Assembly: GCF_000024065.1 (NCBI RefSeq)
Contig: NC_013174.1
Location: 558,001-622,000, forward strand
Reading direction: 5' to 3'
From: Jonesia denitrificans DSM 20603
GTDB taxonomy: Bacteria; Actinomycetota; Actinomycetes; Actinomycetales; Cellulomonadaceae
Length of the DNA stretch: 64,000 nt
Shown: positions 54,527 to 63,968 of the stretch, piece after piece
How positions within the stretch are numbered: the first letter of the stretch is position 1
Layout: each line of letters starts with the position of its first letter
Notes under the pieces: model-generated
The model's database searches: none
What the model saw: the letters and a program-made list of their open reading frames with translations, nothing else
Told to the model about the DNA's origin: nothing
Made by a program: the position numbers and the translations under genes

Positions 54527-55858
54527 ATGACGTCATCGAATAGTGCAGCGCAGATCGCCCGCGCGCGGTGGTCACTGATTGTGCTGTTTGCGCTTCTTGG
54601 GTTGTCGTACTCCAGTTGGCTGGGGCGCCTCCCCACGGTCAAAGAAGCTCTCAATCTGACCGAATCCCAGTTGGGTGTTGTGTTCCTGGCCGGTGCGATC
54701 GGTTCGTTGTGTTGCGTGACCATCGCTGGACATCTCGTTGTTCGGGTCGGCGGACGCACACTCTTGACAATCAGCGCAGTGGGCATTTCTGTTGCTTTTA
54801 TTCTCGAAGGGCTTGGTCCCACGCTTGGGTCTGTCCCGCTCCTCGCCTTGGGAATTTTTCTCAATGGATGCTTTGTTGCGTTAACGAACGTTCCGCAAAA
54901 CGTTGAGACTGCGGCCGTGGAACGGCGAGTGGGGCGCGCGATCCTCCCGCACTTCCACGCTGCGTATTCGATTGGTGCGGTCGTGGGGGCACTGATTGGT
55001 GCTGCCTGCGCTGCCGCGGATGTTCCCCTTGTCACGCAACTGAGTGTGACCGCGGTGGTGACACTCGTTGTTCGTCTAGTCCTCATCCCCAACATTGTGT
55101 TGGACACGCACTTGAGTGACGAAGAACGCTGGGACCGTGCCCGAACCGCACGCCAACGTAGGGTGGAGCGCGCCGAGGTTCGAGCTGGAATCGTTACACC
55201 AACACAACCTCGCACTCTGGCAGTGCTTCTTCGATCACGGCGAGCTTCGTTGGGGCAGGCGCTCGGCGCCTGGCGTGAGCCCCGCACTGTGCTGATTGGT
55301 GTCATCATCTTCGCTGCCGCGATGTCTGAGGGGTCAGCAAACAACTGGCTTGCGATTGCTGTTGTGACGGGATTTGACCGACCAGAAGCAACGGGAGCAC
55401 TGATGTTGTCAGTGTTCCTGGTATCCATGACAGTTGTGCGGCTCGCTGGCACACGTGTGATTGACCGCTATGGTCGCGTCGCGGTGTTGTCTGTCTCCGG
55501 GGTGACGTCGATGGTAGGTCTGATTGTGTTTGGAGTCGCCCCGCACTTCAGTGTTGCTGTTCTCGGCATTGTGCTGTGGGGGGCTGGGGCGGCACTCGCT
55601 GTACCCTTAGGAATTTCTGCGGCGTCAGATGACCCGCTCAAGGCGGCAGCGCGGGTGTCCGTGGTGTCCGCATTCGCATCCAGTGCCTCGCTTGCAGCGC
55701 CACCCGTGTTGGGTTTTGTTGCCGAAGTGACTGGTACACGACTCGCCCTGACACTCATTGTGGTGTTCCTTGCGGTAGGGGTAGCGGTGTCACGCAATGT
55801 GGCACCGATTCAACGGCATAGCAGCGAAGACACTGTCGTGCCTGATGAGAAAGTGTGA
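54527..55858 (+). CDS. MFS transporter, first of a tandem pair
   Basis: Twelve-helix major facilitator protein of 443 residues. LGRLPTVKEALNLTESQLG after helix 1 and PHFHAAYSIGAVVGALIGA in helix 5 are the marks of the YbjJ/fucose-permease-like group; the central loop (about 190-245) is long and basic. Substrate unknown; a sugar is likely because a LacI regulator is divergent. It shares the second half (EGSANNWLAIAVVTGFD, WGAGAALAVPLGISAASDDP) with the next protein. Confidence 0.87.
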   Translation: MTSSNSAAQIARARWSLIVLFALLGLSYSSWLGRLPTVKEALNLTESQLGVVFLAGAIGSLCCVTIAGHLVVRVGGRTLLTISAVGISVAFILEGLGPTLGSVPLLALGIFLNGCFVALTNVPQNVETAAVERRVGRAILPHFHAAYSIGAVVGALIGAACAAADVPLVTQLSVTAVVTLVVRLVLIPNIVLDTHLSDEERWDRARTARQRRVERAEVRAGIVTPTQPRTLAVLLRSRRASLGQALGAWREPRTVLIGVIIFAAAMSEGSANNWLAIAVVTGFDRPEATGALMLSVFLVSMTVVRLAGTRVIDRYGRVAVLSVSGVTSMVGLIVFGVAPHFSVAVLGIVLWGAGAALAVPLGISAASDDPLKAAARVSVVSAFASSASLAAPPVLGFVAEVTGTRLALTLIVVFLAVGVAVSRNVAPIQRHSSEDTVVPDEKV

Positions 55859-57132
55859 AGAGAGTGACTCTAGGTCAAAGTGCTACCCGCGAGATCACCG
55901 TCTCACGGGCGACAATTGCGGTATACACCACCTTCTTTGTGGTGGGATTTGTCTTTGCGTCGTGGGCGTCTCGTCTTGTCGCCGTACGTGATGCGCTGGC
56001 GTTCACCCCCGCAGAAATGGGCCGTCTGCTGCTCGTCGGTGCGATCGGATCGATTGTGGCGCTCCCCGTCTCCGGGTGGGTCGTTCAGCGAATTGGCGGG
56101 CGGCGAACCATTGTGGGGTTCTCCATTCTCATGTGCCTTGGGTATGGCGGAACAGCGGCCACCGTGGGCAGCGTGCCACTGGTCGTGACAGCAATTCTGT
56201 TGCTTGTTGGTGGTGTCGGAATGGGCGTCATGGACTCCGCGATGAACCTTGAAGGGGCGCGTGTGGAAACAGTGATCGGCCGGTCGATCATGCCGCGCTT
56301 CCACGGGTTCTTTTCCTTAGGAACAATGGGCGGGGCGCTCGTTGGTGCAGGCCTCGCTCGGCTTGGTGTGTCGCTGCCATGGCACGTAGGAACTGCCATT
56401 CTTGCCGGGTTTGTTGTGGTGCAGTTCGCGGCACGGTCAGTGCTCCCTGCCGGGTATGGAATCACAGACATCCCCGTTGCGGGTGACGTTCCGCAACACA
56501 GTGACCAACCTGCCACCCAAGACCCCGCACCAAGCGTGTGGCAGGCGTGGGGTGAGCGACACACGTGGTTGATTGGCGTCGTCATCTTGGCTGCTGCACT
56601 GACCGAAGGAGCAGGCAACGATTGGATTGCGCTGGGAGTCAGCGACGGGTTTGACGTCAGCGAATCCTGGGGTGCGTTTGCACTGTTTGTGTTCCTGACT
56701 TTCATGACGATCATCCGTTTTCTCGGTACCTCAGTGGTGGACACCTTTGGTCGTGTCGCTGTTCTGCGGGCCTGCGGGATCAGCGCTATCGTCGGGCTCA
56801 TGGTGTACGCCCTTGCACCAACACTGTGGCTTGCAGTCATCGGCGCAGCGATGTGGGGGGCAGGTGCCTCGTTGGGATTCCCCCTGGGTATGTCAGCGGC
56901 AAGCGATGACCCAGTCCGTGCTCCAGCTCGAGTTGCTGTGGTGGCAACCATTGGCTACACGGCGTTCTTTATCGGCCCACCCCTCCTGGGCGAACTTGCC
57001 GACCACTTCGGGTATCGCCTGGCGATGCTCGTGATCGTTGTCCCAGCTGTCCTGTCTGTGCTTGTGGCCGGTGTTGCACGCCGCCGTGAGGCAGGCACCA
57101 GCACGGTCGGGCACGCTGCATCCACCCGGTAG
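55855..57132 (+). CDS. MFS transporter, second of a tandem pair
   Basis: Twelve-helix major facilitator protein of 425 residues, paralogue of the preceding one: RFHGFFSLGTMGGALVGAG, EGAGNDWIALGVSDGFD and WGAGASLGFPLGMSAASDDP align with its counterparts without gaps. GTG 55855 overlaps the upstream stop (GTGA), so translation is coupled, and the two may work together or on related substrates. murB starts 9 bp after its stop, so read-through into murB is likely. Confidence 0.87.
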   Translation: MKRVTLGQSATREITVSRATIAVYTTFFVVGFVFASWASRLVAVRDALAFTPAEMGRLLLVGAIGSIVALPVSGWVVQRIGGRRTIVGFSILMCLGYGGTAATVGSVPLVVTAILLLVGGVGMGVMDSAMNLEGARVETVIGRSIMPRFHGFFSLGTMGGALVGAGLARLGVSLPWHVGTAILAGFVVVQFAARSVLPAGYGITDIPVAGDVPQHSDQPATQDPAPSVWQAWGERHTWLIGVVILAAALTEGAGNDWIALGVSDGFDVSESWGAFALFVFLTFMTIIRFLGTSVVDTFGRVAVLRACGISAIVGLMVYALAPTLWLAVIGAAMWGAGASLGFPLGMSAASDDPVRAPARVAVVATIGYTAFFIGPPLLGELADHFGYRLAMLVIVVPAVLSVLVAGVARRREAGTSTVGHAASTR

Positions 57133-57141
57133 GCTGGTGGC

Positions 57142-58404
57142 GTGACTGATCTGACCGTAACCCGCCCTGCCGTCCTGGACCGCGCATCGACAACGCGAAC
57201 CTTCGCTGACCTCACCACACTGCGCGTGGGGGGACCAATCGACACTTACGTGGATACCACAACAGAGCAAGAGTTCATTGACGTGATCTCCTACGCAGAC
57301 GCGGTAGGGCTCCCACTCCTTGTCATCGGAGGTGGGTCCAACATCGTTGCGCAGGATGCACCATTTCCCGGCATTGTCGTTCGAGACATCCGCACCGGTG
57401 TCGCAATTGAGTCCCAGGACTCGTGTGGTGGAGCGACCGTGACAGTGCCCGCCGGACACGTGTGGGATGACCTCGTCGATGATGCGCTTGCCGCGGGCTG
57501 GGTGGGTATCGAATGCCTCGCCGGGATCCCCGGCACGGTCGGTGCAGCCCCCGTCCAAAACATCGGAGCCTACGGTCAAGAGGTCGCCCACGTCATTTCA
57601 TCAGTACGGGTGTGGGATCGCAAGGAACGCCGGGCACGACTTTTTGCAGTCGGTGAACTAGCATTCGCCTACCGCGACTCACTGCTCAAACGCACCATGA
57701 CTGACCGGACAACCGGGCCGCTATGGGGGCCCAGCCCCCGCTACATCGTCCTTGCTGTGTCCTTCCAATTTCGGTTGGGCACCCGGTCCGCCCCCATCGC
57801 GTACCAAGAACTTGCCACCCACCTGGGTGTTGACCTGGGAGACAGAGCCAACACAACAACCGTCGCGGATGCGGTCCGCGCGTTGCGTGCCCGCAAAGAC
57901 ATGCTTGAAGATCCCACCGGGCGCCCACCACATACCCAGCGCAGCGCATCGACAAACAGCACCGACACCACCGCCCACCACGACCCCTCCTACAACAGGT
58001 GGAGTGCTGGTTCCTTCTTCACCAATCCCATCATTGCTGCCAGCGACGCAGCCAACCTGCCACACGGGGCCCCCACCTACCCAGTGCGGACCACACAATC
58101 TGAAACCACCGCTGGACCATCACTAGGTGCCATCGACCCCGACCATGTGAAAACTTCCGCGGCCTGGCTCATCGACCATGCGGGACTTCACCGCGGATAC
58201 GGGCTCACAGGACATCACTCCCCAGCAACGCTCTCCACCGTCCACACCCTTGCACTGACCAATCGGGGAACCGCCACCGCAACCGACATCCGCGCTCTAG
58301 CAGACCACGTGATTGCCAAGGTCCACGCCACATTCGGGATCACTTTGCAGCCCGAACCCGTCCACATCACCACAATCCCAGTGGTAGACATCACACAAGA
58401 CTGA
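57142..58404 (+). CDS. murB: UDP-N-acetylenolpyruvoylglucosamine reductase
   Basis: FAD enzyme that makes UDP-N-acetylmuramate for peptidoglycan. TTLRVGGPIDTYVDT, the FAD loop VIGGGSNIVAQD (from 62) and GIPGTVGAAPVQNIGAYGQE are intact, AYRDSLLK follows, and the catalytic Ser is in SAGSFFTNPI. At 420 residues it is longer than E. coli MurB (342); the extra residues lie mainly in the C-terminal third around a Thr/His-rich loop. GTG start. Essential gene placed directly behind the MFS pair. Confidence 0.94.
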   Translation: MTDLTVTRPAVLDRASTTRTFADLTTLRVGGPIDTYVDTTTEQEFIDVISYADAVGLPLLVIGGGSNIVAQDAPFPGIVVRDIRTGVAIESQDSCGGATVTVPAGHVWDDLVDDALAAGWVGIECLAGIPGTVGAAPVQNIGAYGQEVAHVISSVRVWDRKERRARLFAVGELAFAYRDSLLKRTMTDRTTGPLWGPSPRYIVLAVSFQFRLGTRSAPIAYQELATHLGVDLGDRANTTTVADAVRALRARKDMLEDPTGRPPHTQRSASTNSTDTTAHHDPSYNRWSAGSFFTNPIIAASDAANLPHGAPTYPVRTTQSETTAGPSLGAIDPDHVKTSAAWLIDHAGLHRGYGLTGHHSPATLSTVHTLALTNRGTATATDIRALADHVIAKVHATFGITLQPEPVHITTIPVVDITQD

Positions 58405-58415
58405 CGCCATCTTCC

Positions 58416-58457
58416 TGTTACCTCTCAGACTCCCACGGTCCACGCAGATAGGTAACA
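58416..58457. repeat. Inverted repeat TGTTACCT/AGGTAACA
   Basis: Perfect 8-bp arms 26 bp apart, filling most of the 61-bp spacer between murB and the UMF1-type gene. A regulator site or weak terminator. Confidence 0.35.
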
Positions 58458-58465
58458 ATGACGCC

Positions 58466-59872
58466 ATGACGACCGCCGCAACACGCCCGGCGCCCCCCGG
58501 GCGTCCCCTCGACCGCCCCCGAACTATCGCCGCATGGGCCCTGTGGGATTGGGGGTCAGCAGCCTGGAACGCGGTCATTACCACGTTCGTGTTCACCACC
58601 TGGCTCACCTCCCGATCATTTGTGCCAGACGAACTCGTCACCCAAGAAACACAAGGAAACGCACAAGCCACAGCCGAGGTCGCAGCGGTCATGGCCGAAC
58701 ACACCACCTGGCTATCCTGGGGAACCGCCGTCGCCGGAGTCGCGATCGCGCTCGCCGCACCGGTGTTAGGTGCCCGGGCTGACGCCAGTGGCCGCCGTCG
58801 GCTATGGCTTGGAATCAACACCACGGTTGTTGTCGTCCTCTCGGCGTTGCTTGTCCTCATCAACCCCGACGCCACCAACCAGGCTCACCAGGTCATGATT
58901 GGGGTGGGACTCCTGTCATTGGGGAACATCTTCTTTGAGCTGGCGTCGGTGAACTACAACGCGATGCTCAACCAGATCTCCACCCCCCACAATCGGGGAC
59001 GCATTTCGGGCCTCGGGTGGGGAGCAGGGTATCTGGGTGGAATTGTCCTGCTACTCATCGTGTTCACAGCGTTCATCAACCCTGATGTTGGGCTCTTCGG
59101 GGTGACCTCCGACGGCGGATGGGATGTCCGGCTGTCTGTGCTGCTGGCCGCCGTCTGGTTTGCCCTCTGGGCGATCCCGGTGTTCTTTGCTGTGCCACAC
59201 CACCAAGCACCGGTCAGTGTTCCTCCCACAATCCGTGCCTCGTACGTGAAAGTAGCTCGTGATGTCGCCAGTTTGTGGCGCAAGGAACGCACAACGATGC
59301 GGTTCCTCATCGCTGCTGCCATCTACCGAGACGGGTTAGCTGGAGTGTTTCTCTATGGCGGGCTGATCGCATCGACAGTTTTTGGGTTTTCCCCATCGCA
59401 GGTCATCATGTTTGCGATCGCTGCCAATGTGGTCTCTGGCGTCGCCACCATGATTTTTGGGTTTATTGAGGATACAGTGGGCCCGCGGGTCGTTATCCTC
59501 GTGTCACTTGTCGGCATGATCGTATCCGGGTTTGCGGTCTTTGTGGGCAGCGACAGCGGGCAGGGCGTTTTCTGGGTGGGTGGATTATTCCTGTGTGTCT
59601 TTGTTGGTCCGGCTCAATCGGCGTCCCGGTCCACAGTGTCACGACTGGCTCGACCCACCATGGAGGGGGAACTGTTTGGGTTGTATGCCATGACAGGACG
59701 GGTGGTGTCTTTTCTTGCCCCCCTTGCGTTTGGGGTGATGGTTGCACTCTTTGGTGACAATCGTTTTGGTGTGCTTGGGCTTGTGCTCATTTTGTTGCTA
59801 GGTGTGATCCTTGTGTGGCCGCTACGGCTCACGGAACACACCACCCCACACCCCTCCGGGGACCGTGCGTGA
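58466..59872 (+). CDS. UMF1-type MFS transporter (Atg22-like)
   Basis: Twelve-helix membrane protein of 468 residues. The N-terminal AAWALWDWGSAAWNAVITTFVF is the mark of the UMF1/Atg22-like group, and LASVNYNAMLNQISTPHNRGRISGLGWG is its second block. Members include yeast vacuolar amino-acid exporters; bacterial substrates are unknown. A GTGA overlap joins it to the following hydrolase gene. Confidence 0.9.
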   Translation: MTTAATRPAPPGRPLDRPRTIAAWALWDWGSAAWNAVITTFVFTTWLTSRSFVPDELVTQETQGNAQATAEVAAVMAEHTTWLSWGTAVAGVAIALAAPVLGARADASGRRRLWLGINTTVVVVLSALLVLINPDATNQAHQVMIGVGLLSLGNIFFELASVNYNAMLNQISTPHNRGRISGLGWGAGYLGGIVLLLIVFTAFINPDVGLFGVTSDGGWDVRLSVLLAAVWFALWAIPVFFAVPHHQAPVSVPPTIRASYVKVARDVASLWRKERTTMRFLIAAAIYRDGLAGVFLYGGLIASTVFGFSPSQVIMFAIAANVVSGVATMIFGFIEDTVGPRVVILVSLVGMIVSGFAVFVGSDSGQGVFWVGGLFLCVFVGPAQSASRSTVSRLARPTMEGELFGLYAMTGRVVSFLAPLAFGVMVALFGDNRFGVLGLVLILLLGVILVWPLRLTEHTTPHPSGDRA

Positions 59873-60933
59873 CTCGGCATACCGGCCATGGCCCCCGGGA
59901 GCCCGTGGAGTGGGAACCGGACCTTCTCGGCGATCCTTGGCGCCGCACATCGGTTGCTCTTCCACCCATCAGAGGAGAACGTGTCATTGCGACTCTCGTC
60001 GCATCAACCACGACGTTGGCTTCCACACCCGCATCTTGCGATGCGCACCCCAGCACCCAATCCACCGCAGTGTTGTACCTCCATGGGTTTAATGACTATT
60101 TCTTCCATACGCATCTCGCCACCGAGGTTGAGCAGATGGGGCTCGGATTTTTCGCGCTCGACCTGCACGGATATGGGCGCTCCACGACGTCAGAAGAGAC
60201 CCGCAATGATTGTCATTCACTGCGCGAGTACGGCAATGACCTCGCGTGGGCAACGCAGGTGATTGCCGAGCGCGGGTGGGAGCGACTCCTCATCATGGGG
60301 CACTCCACTGGCGGGCTCATTGCCACGCTGTGGGCGTACTCAGCGACTGGGCGGGCGCGGGTGGACGGTTTGATCCTCAATAGCCCGTGGTTCGAGCTGA
60401 ACAGGCCCTGGTTTGATCGAGTGATCGCCACCCGCATCCTTCATGCGGTGGGGGAGTACGCGACGGACTATGTCCTGACTCACGACCCGTCCCCCTACAC
60501 TGAATTCCTGCACCACTCCACTGGAGGGCAGTGGGACTTTGACCTCCGCTTTAAGCGGGCTGAACCGACACCTGTCCGTGCCGGGTGGATGCGTGCCATC
60601 CGGGCTGGGCACGCCCGCCTCGCGCGCGGACTACACCTGTCGGTCCCGGTGTTATTAGCAACAAGCGATGCGAGCGCATCGTGGGCTGACCCACCAGACG
60701 TTGTGGCGCACGCAGACACTGTCCTCAACGTTGCGGACATTCAGGCACGCGCAGACAAAGTTGGGTACAAAGTCACTACAGTCCGTGTCCCAGGCGGAGT
60801 TCATGACCTTGCATTAAGCAACCGGGCTGCACGACACGCGTATCTTGATGCGATCGCGCAGTGGCTACGAGACAATGGATTTATCGAGCCACAAGCGATC
60901 GACCAAGGAGCGCACCGTCATGATCCATCTTGA
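59869..60933 (+). CDS. Alpha/beta hydrolase
   Basis: Serine hydrolase of 354 residues in the lysophospholipase/monoacylglycerol-lipase-like group. YLHGFNDYFFHTHLA is the oxyanion region, GHSTGGL carries the nucleophile Ser146, and the catalytic His is in GGVHDLALS near the end. Start GTG 59869 follows CGGGGA and overlaps the transporter stop; the frame is open 54 bases upstream within that gene. Substrate unknown. It overlaps the following gntR by 14 bases. Confidence 0.9.
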   Translation: MTRHTGHGPREPVEWEPDLLGDPWRRTSVALPPIRGERVIATLVASTTTLASTPASCDAHPSTQSTAVLYLHGFNDYFFHTHLATEVEQMGLGFFALDLHGYGRSTTSEETRNDCHSLREYGNDLAWATQVIAERGWERLLIMGHSTGGLIATLWAYSATGRARVDGLILNSPWFELNRPWFDRVIATRILHAVGEYATDYVLTHDPSPYTEFLHHSTGGQWDFDLRFKRAEPTPVRAGWMRAIRAGHARLARGLHLSVPVLLATSDASASWADPPDVVAHADTVLNVADIQARADKVGYKVTTVRVPGGVHDLALSNRAARHAYLDAIAQWLRDNGFIEPQAIDQGAHRHDPS

Positions 60934-61279
60934 CCTGACGTCTGGCACACCCCCCTTCACCCAAATCAAACGCCAGATCATTGACCAGATTTCCCGCGGG
61001 CAGCTGCCAGTGGGAGAAAAACTCCCCCCTATCCGTACGCTGGCGCAGGAACTGGGGTTGGCAGTTAACACGGTTGCCCGTAGTTATCGAGCACTCGAAG
61101 ATGAAGGCTACGTTGTCACCCAAGGGCGTGCTGGTACGCGTGTGTCTGCGCGTGCTGTGAGTAAAGAGGTTGCACTTGCCCACCACGCCAAAGCGTATGT
61201 GGCGATCGCACGTGAGGCCGGTGCCAGCGACGACGAAGCACTCGACGCGATTCGCGCCTTCCTCAAGGATATGCCTTAG
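60920..61279 (+). CDS. GntR family regulator (YtrA type)
   Basis: Short winged-helix regulator of 119 residues: LTSGTPPFTQIKRQIIDQI, LPPIRTLAQELGLAVNTVAR with the recognition helix, and RAGTRVS in the wing. A short helical C-terminus in place of a ligand domain is characteristic of the YtrA subfamily. ATG 60920 follows AAGGAG inside the end of the hydrolase gene. Target genes unknown, possibly its own operon. Confidence 0.92.
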   Translation: MIHLDLTSGTPPFTQIKRQIIDQISRGQLPVGEKLPPIRTLAQELGLAVNTVARSYRALEDEGYVVTQGRAGTRVSARAVSKEVALAHHAKAYVAIAREAGASDDEALDAIRAFLKDMP

Positions 61280-61359
61280 GACACCACACCATCGTGGTGG
61301 TGAACGTACAGTTCTTCTGAGCCGCGGGTGCAGTGAACGGAACAACGTAGAGTGGGGAC

Positions 61360-62223
61360 GTGATTATTGCGACCCACAACGGAAAATTCCATGCTGACGA
61401 CGTCTTCGGCGTTGCCCTCCTCACAGACCTGTACCCGGATGCCACAATCGTGCGTACCCGGGATCCACAGATGCTCGACACCGCAGACATCGTTCTTGAT
61501 GTTGGTGGGGTTTACGACCCCACCACGCACCGCTACGACCACCACCAGCAATCCTCTGGGGCCAGGCCCAGTGGCATTCTCTACTCAGCATTTGGGTTGC
61601 TGTGGCAGGATTACGGGCGCACCTGGTGCAACAATGACGACATTTGGCAGAAAATTGACACCCGACTCGTCACTGCTATCGACGCTGTGGACAACGGCCA
61701 AGATCTTTACACCCTCACCGACTACAAAATTCGACCTTTTGACCTGTCGGAATACCTTGGTCTGTTCAACCCCATCACCGAGGATGAAGACTTCGACACT
61801 CAGTTCACTGGTGCCGTTGAGCTCGCCCGAACTGTCCTCCACCGTCTCCGGGCCAAATACGGCGCCGTCATCGCTGCCGAGGAGTACTTCACCACACAGT
61901 ATGCGGCAAGCCCTGACCGCCGCTACGTCATCCTTGAGCGATACGTCCCTCACGGTGCAATAGCCACTAAACAGCCGGAACTTCTCTACACCGTCTACCC
62001 AGGAGCAACCGGGAACTGGACCATACAGGCAGTCCGACCCGACCTCGCTCAATTCGCTAACCGCAAAGACCTCCCCGCCGCATGGCGTGGACTCAACGGC
62101 TCCGACCTCGCCGCCGTCACCGGAGTGACCGACGCCGTTTTCTGCCACAAAGCCGGCTTCATCTGCGCGGCCGAAAGCCGCGAAGGAGCCGAACAACTCC
62201 TCGCCCAAGCCCTCGCCGCGTAA
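61360..62223 (+). CDS. MYG1 family metal-dependent protein
   Basis: UPF0160/MYG1 protein of 287 residues with a DHH-like phosphoesterase core: IIATHNGKFHADDVFGVALL, then DIVLDVGGVYDP and TTHRYDHHQ supply the metal ligands. Eukaryotic MYG1 is a 3'-to-5' RNA exonuclease; bacterial members are assumed to be nucleases too. GTG start after GTGGGG. Monocistronic in appearance, ended by a hairpin. Confidence 0.9.
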   Translation: MIIATHNGKFHADDVFGVALLTDLYPDATIVRTRDPQMLDTADIVLDVGGVYDPTTHRYDHHQQSSGARPSGILYSAFGLLWQDYGRTWCNNDDIWQKIDTRLVTAIDAVDNGQDLYTLTDYKIRPFDLSEYLGLFNPITEDEDFDTQFTGAVELARTVLHRLRAKYGAVIAAEEYFTTQYAASPDRRYVILERYVPHGAIATKQPELLYTVYPGATGNWTIQAVRPDLAQFANRKDLPAAWRGLNGSDLAAVTGVTDAVFCHKAGFICAAESREGAEQLLAQALAA

Positions 62224-62244
62224 CGCCCTCCACCCCACACCTGC

Positions 62245-62281
62245 CGATGCGCCCCACCATCACCGGCCACGGGGCGCATCG
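62245..62281. terminator. Bidirectional hairpin between MYG1 gene and add
   Basis: Perfect 11-bp arms CGATGCGCCCC and GGGGCGCATCG with a 15-nt loop between convergent genes. Confidence 0.75.
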
Positions 62282-62287
62282 TTGTAC

Positions 62288-63310
62288 TCACGCTCCACGG
62301 GCAAGCCACGCGTCAATTTCAGCAACAGCACGCTCGCGGACAGCAGGCGGCGCAAACGATGCATCAAAAGACGAGCGAGCAAGATGAGCAAGCTGCTCAT
62401 CACTCAAGCCATGGACCATCCGAGCTGACTCATACTGCGCAACCAGGCGGGACTTAAACAACAACGGGTCATCCGCACCTAACGCGATCGTTGCCCCCGC
62501 ATCAATCAACGACGCCAACGGTACATCCTCATCGCTGTTATACACACCCAAACTGACATTCGATGCAGGATTCACCTCCAACGCAATGCCACTTCGAACT
62601 AACTCATCTAAGACCCGCCGGTCCTCAACCGCCCGCACCCCATGACCCAACCGGTTCGGAGCCAACTGCGACACCACCACCTCCACATGGTCAGCCCCCA
62701 ACAACTCACCACCATGAGGAACAGACGCCAAACCAGCGCGACGGGCCAGGCGGAACGCATGCTCAAACTCACTCGTTCGACCACGACGCTCGTCATTCGA
62801 TAACCCAAACCCCATCACCTCGCCATCCCCATCACCGGCATACCGGGCCGCAAGACGAGCCAACGTCCGAGCCTCCAACGGATGTCGCATCCGCGATGAC
62901 GCCACCACAACTCCCACCGACACCCCCCACTGACGTGCAGCAATCTTGGCCTCATCAAGGACGATCTCCAGCGCCGGAGTGATCCCACCCACAAACGGTG
63001 CATACGAGGTCGGATCCACCTGAAACTCAAGCCGCCACGACCCTTCCGCGGCATCATCCTCCACCATCTCCCGCACTACCCGACGCATATCCGCCTCACC
63101 GCGCACACACGCACGAGCCGCATCGTAAAGCCGCTGAAACCGAAACCACCCACGTGACGTGGCCGGCAACCGCCACTGCTGCGAACTTGTCACCCCCTCC
63201 GGTAGACGAATGCCATACACAGCAGCCAACTCAGCCACCGTGCTTGGACGCATCGACCCAGTGAAATGAAGATGAAGATGAGCTTTTGGAAGCAAACGCA
63301 GATCACGCAT
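62288..63310 (-). CDS. Adenosine deaminase family protein
   Basis: Zinc amidohydrolase of 340 residues that should deaminate adenosine or a related purine. KAHLHLHFTGSM at 9-20 gives zinc His13 and His15; HGGE, NRLGHGVRA, NPASNVSLGV and GADDPLL follow in order as in the family. Thr17 stands where many members have Asp, and ADDP where many have TDDP. I start at ATG 63310 behind GGGAG; the frame is open 90 bases upstream without homology. It diverges from the flavodoxin gene. Confidence 0.87.
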   Translation of the reverse strand: MRDLRLLPKAHLHLHFTGSMRPSTVAELAAVYGIRLPEGVTSSQQWRLPATSRGWFRFQRLYDAARACVRGEADMRRVVREMVEDDAAEGSWRLEFQVDPTSYAPFVGGITPALEIVLDEAKIAARQWGVSVGVVVASSRMRHPLEARTLARLAARYAGDGDGEVMGFGLSNDERRGRTSEFEHAFRLARRAGLASVPHGGELLGADHVEVVVSQLAPNRLGHGVRAVEDRRVLDELVRSGIALEVNPASNVSLGVYNSDEDVPLASLIDAGATIALGADDPLLFKSRLVAQYESARMVHGLSDEQLAHLARSSFDASFAPPAVRERAVAEIDAWLARGA

Positions 63311-63437
63311 GACCGCAGTCTCCCACGTGAGCGAGCCCACCAGCACCCGCAACACCTCGGGACCTCCGGCCCACGAAGAACGGCCACCTGTCAGAAACAC
63401 TTAAAGACAAACACCGCACACACCACGGAGGGGGATC

Positions 63438-63941
63438 ATGCGAGTACTCGTCACCGCAGCATCACGACACGGATCAACACGTGAGATCGCTGCCGAAATT
63501 GCCGCCACAATTCGCGCCACAGGTATCGACGCGATCGAACGTGAACCACGAGATGTCATCAACCTTGACGGATACGACGCCGTCATCCTTGGGTCCGCAA
63601 TCTACGTCGGACAATGGCTCGGCGACGCCAAAGACTTCGCCGACCGACACGCCGAAGCGTTACGAGAACGCCGCACCTGGCTCTTCTCCTCTGGGTTAGC
63701 CAACCAACCCAGCAAAGACGCGAACAACGCCCCCGCGCTCCTTGCTCGAATGCAGCAACTCCAAGTAGAAGGACATCGACACTTCCCCGGGAAACTCGAC
63801 GTCCTCCAACTCTCACTCGCAGAGCGCGCAGCAATCATGGCGGCACGAGGGAAGTACGGAGATTCCCGAGACATGAACGCAGTGCGCGCCTGGGCCCGCG
63901 ACATCACCAGCGCACTCACCGCTGTTCCCAGCCGCTCATAA
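63438..63941 (+). CDS. Flavodoxin domain protein
   Basis: FMN-binding flavodoxin-like protein of 167 residues. The phosphate loop TAASRHGSTREIAAEIA is at residues 6-22, and GYDAVILGSAIYVGQW and LFSSGLAN follow as expected. It resembles the flavodoxin-like HemG-type protoporphyrinogen oxidases in length and layout, so an oxidase or reductase role with menaquinone is possible. GGAGGGGG precedes the ATG. Confidence 0.88.
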   Translation: MRVLVTAASRHGSTREIAAEIAATIRATGIDAIEREPRDVINLDGYDAVILGSAIYVGQWLGDAKDFADRHAEALRERRTWLFSSGLANQPSKDANNAPALLARMQQLQVEGHRHFPGKLDVLQLSLAERAAIMAARGKYGDSRDMNAVRAWARDITSALTAVPSRS

Positions 63942-63943
63942 AC

Positions 63944-63968
63944 CTCAGCGTTCCCGCTAACAGCTGAG
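63944..63968 (+). terminator. Weak hairpin after the flavodoxin gene
   Basis: CTCAGC pairs with GCTGAG, with GTT/AAC inside past a bulge; no T run. Beyond it to the right edge nothing else is seen. Confidence 0.3.

Noticed and set aside
61284-61305. Hairpin CACCAC/GTGGTG after the gntR gene as a terminator
   Set aside because: Short simple-repeat arms with several equivalent pairings and no T run.
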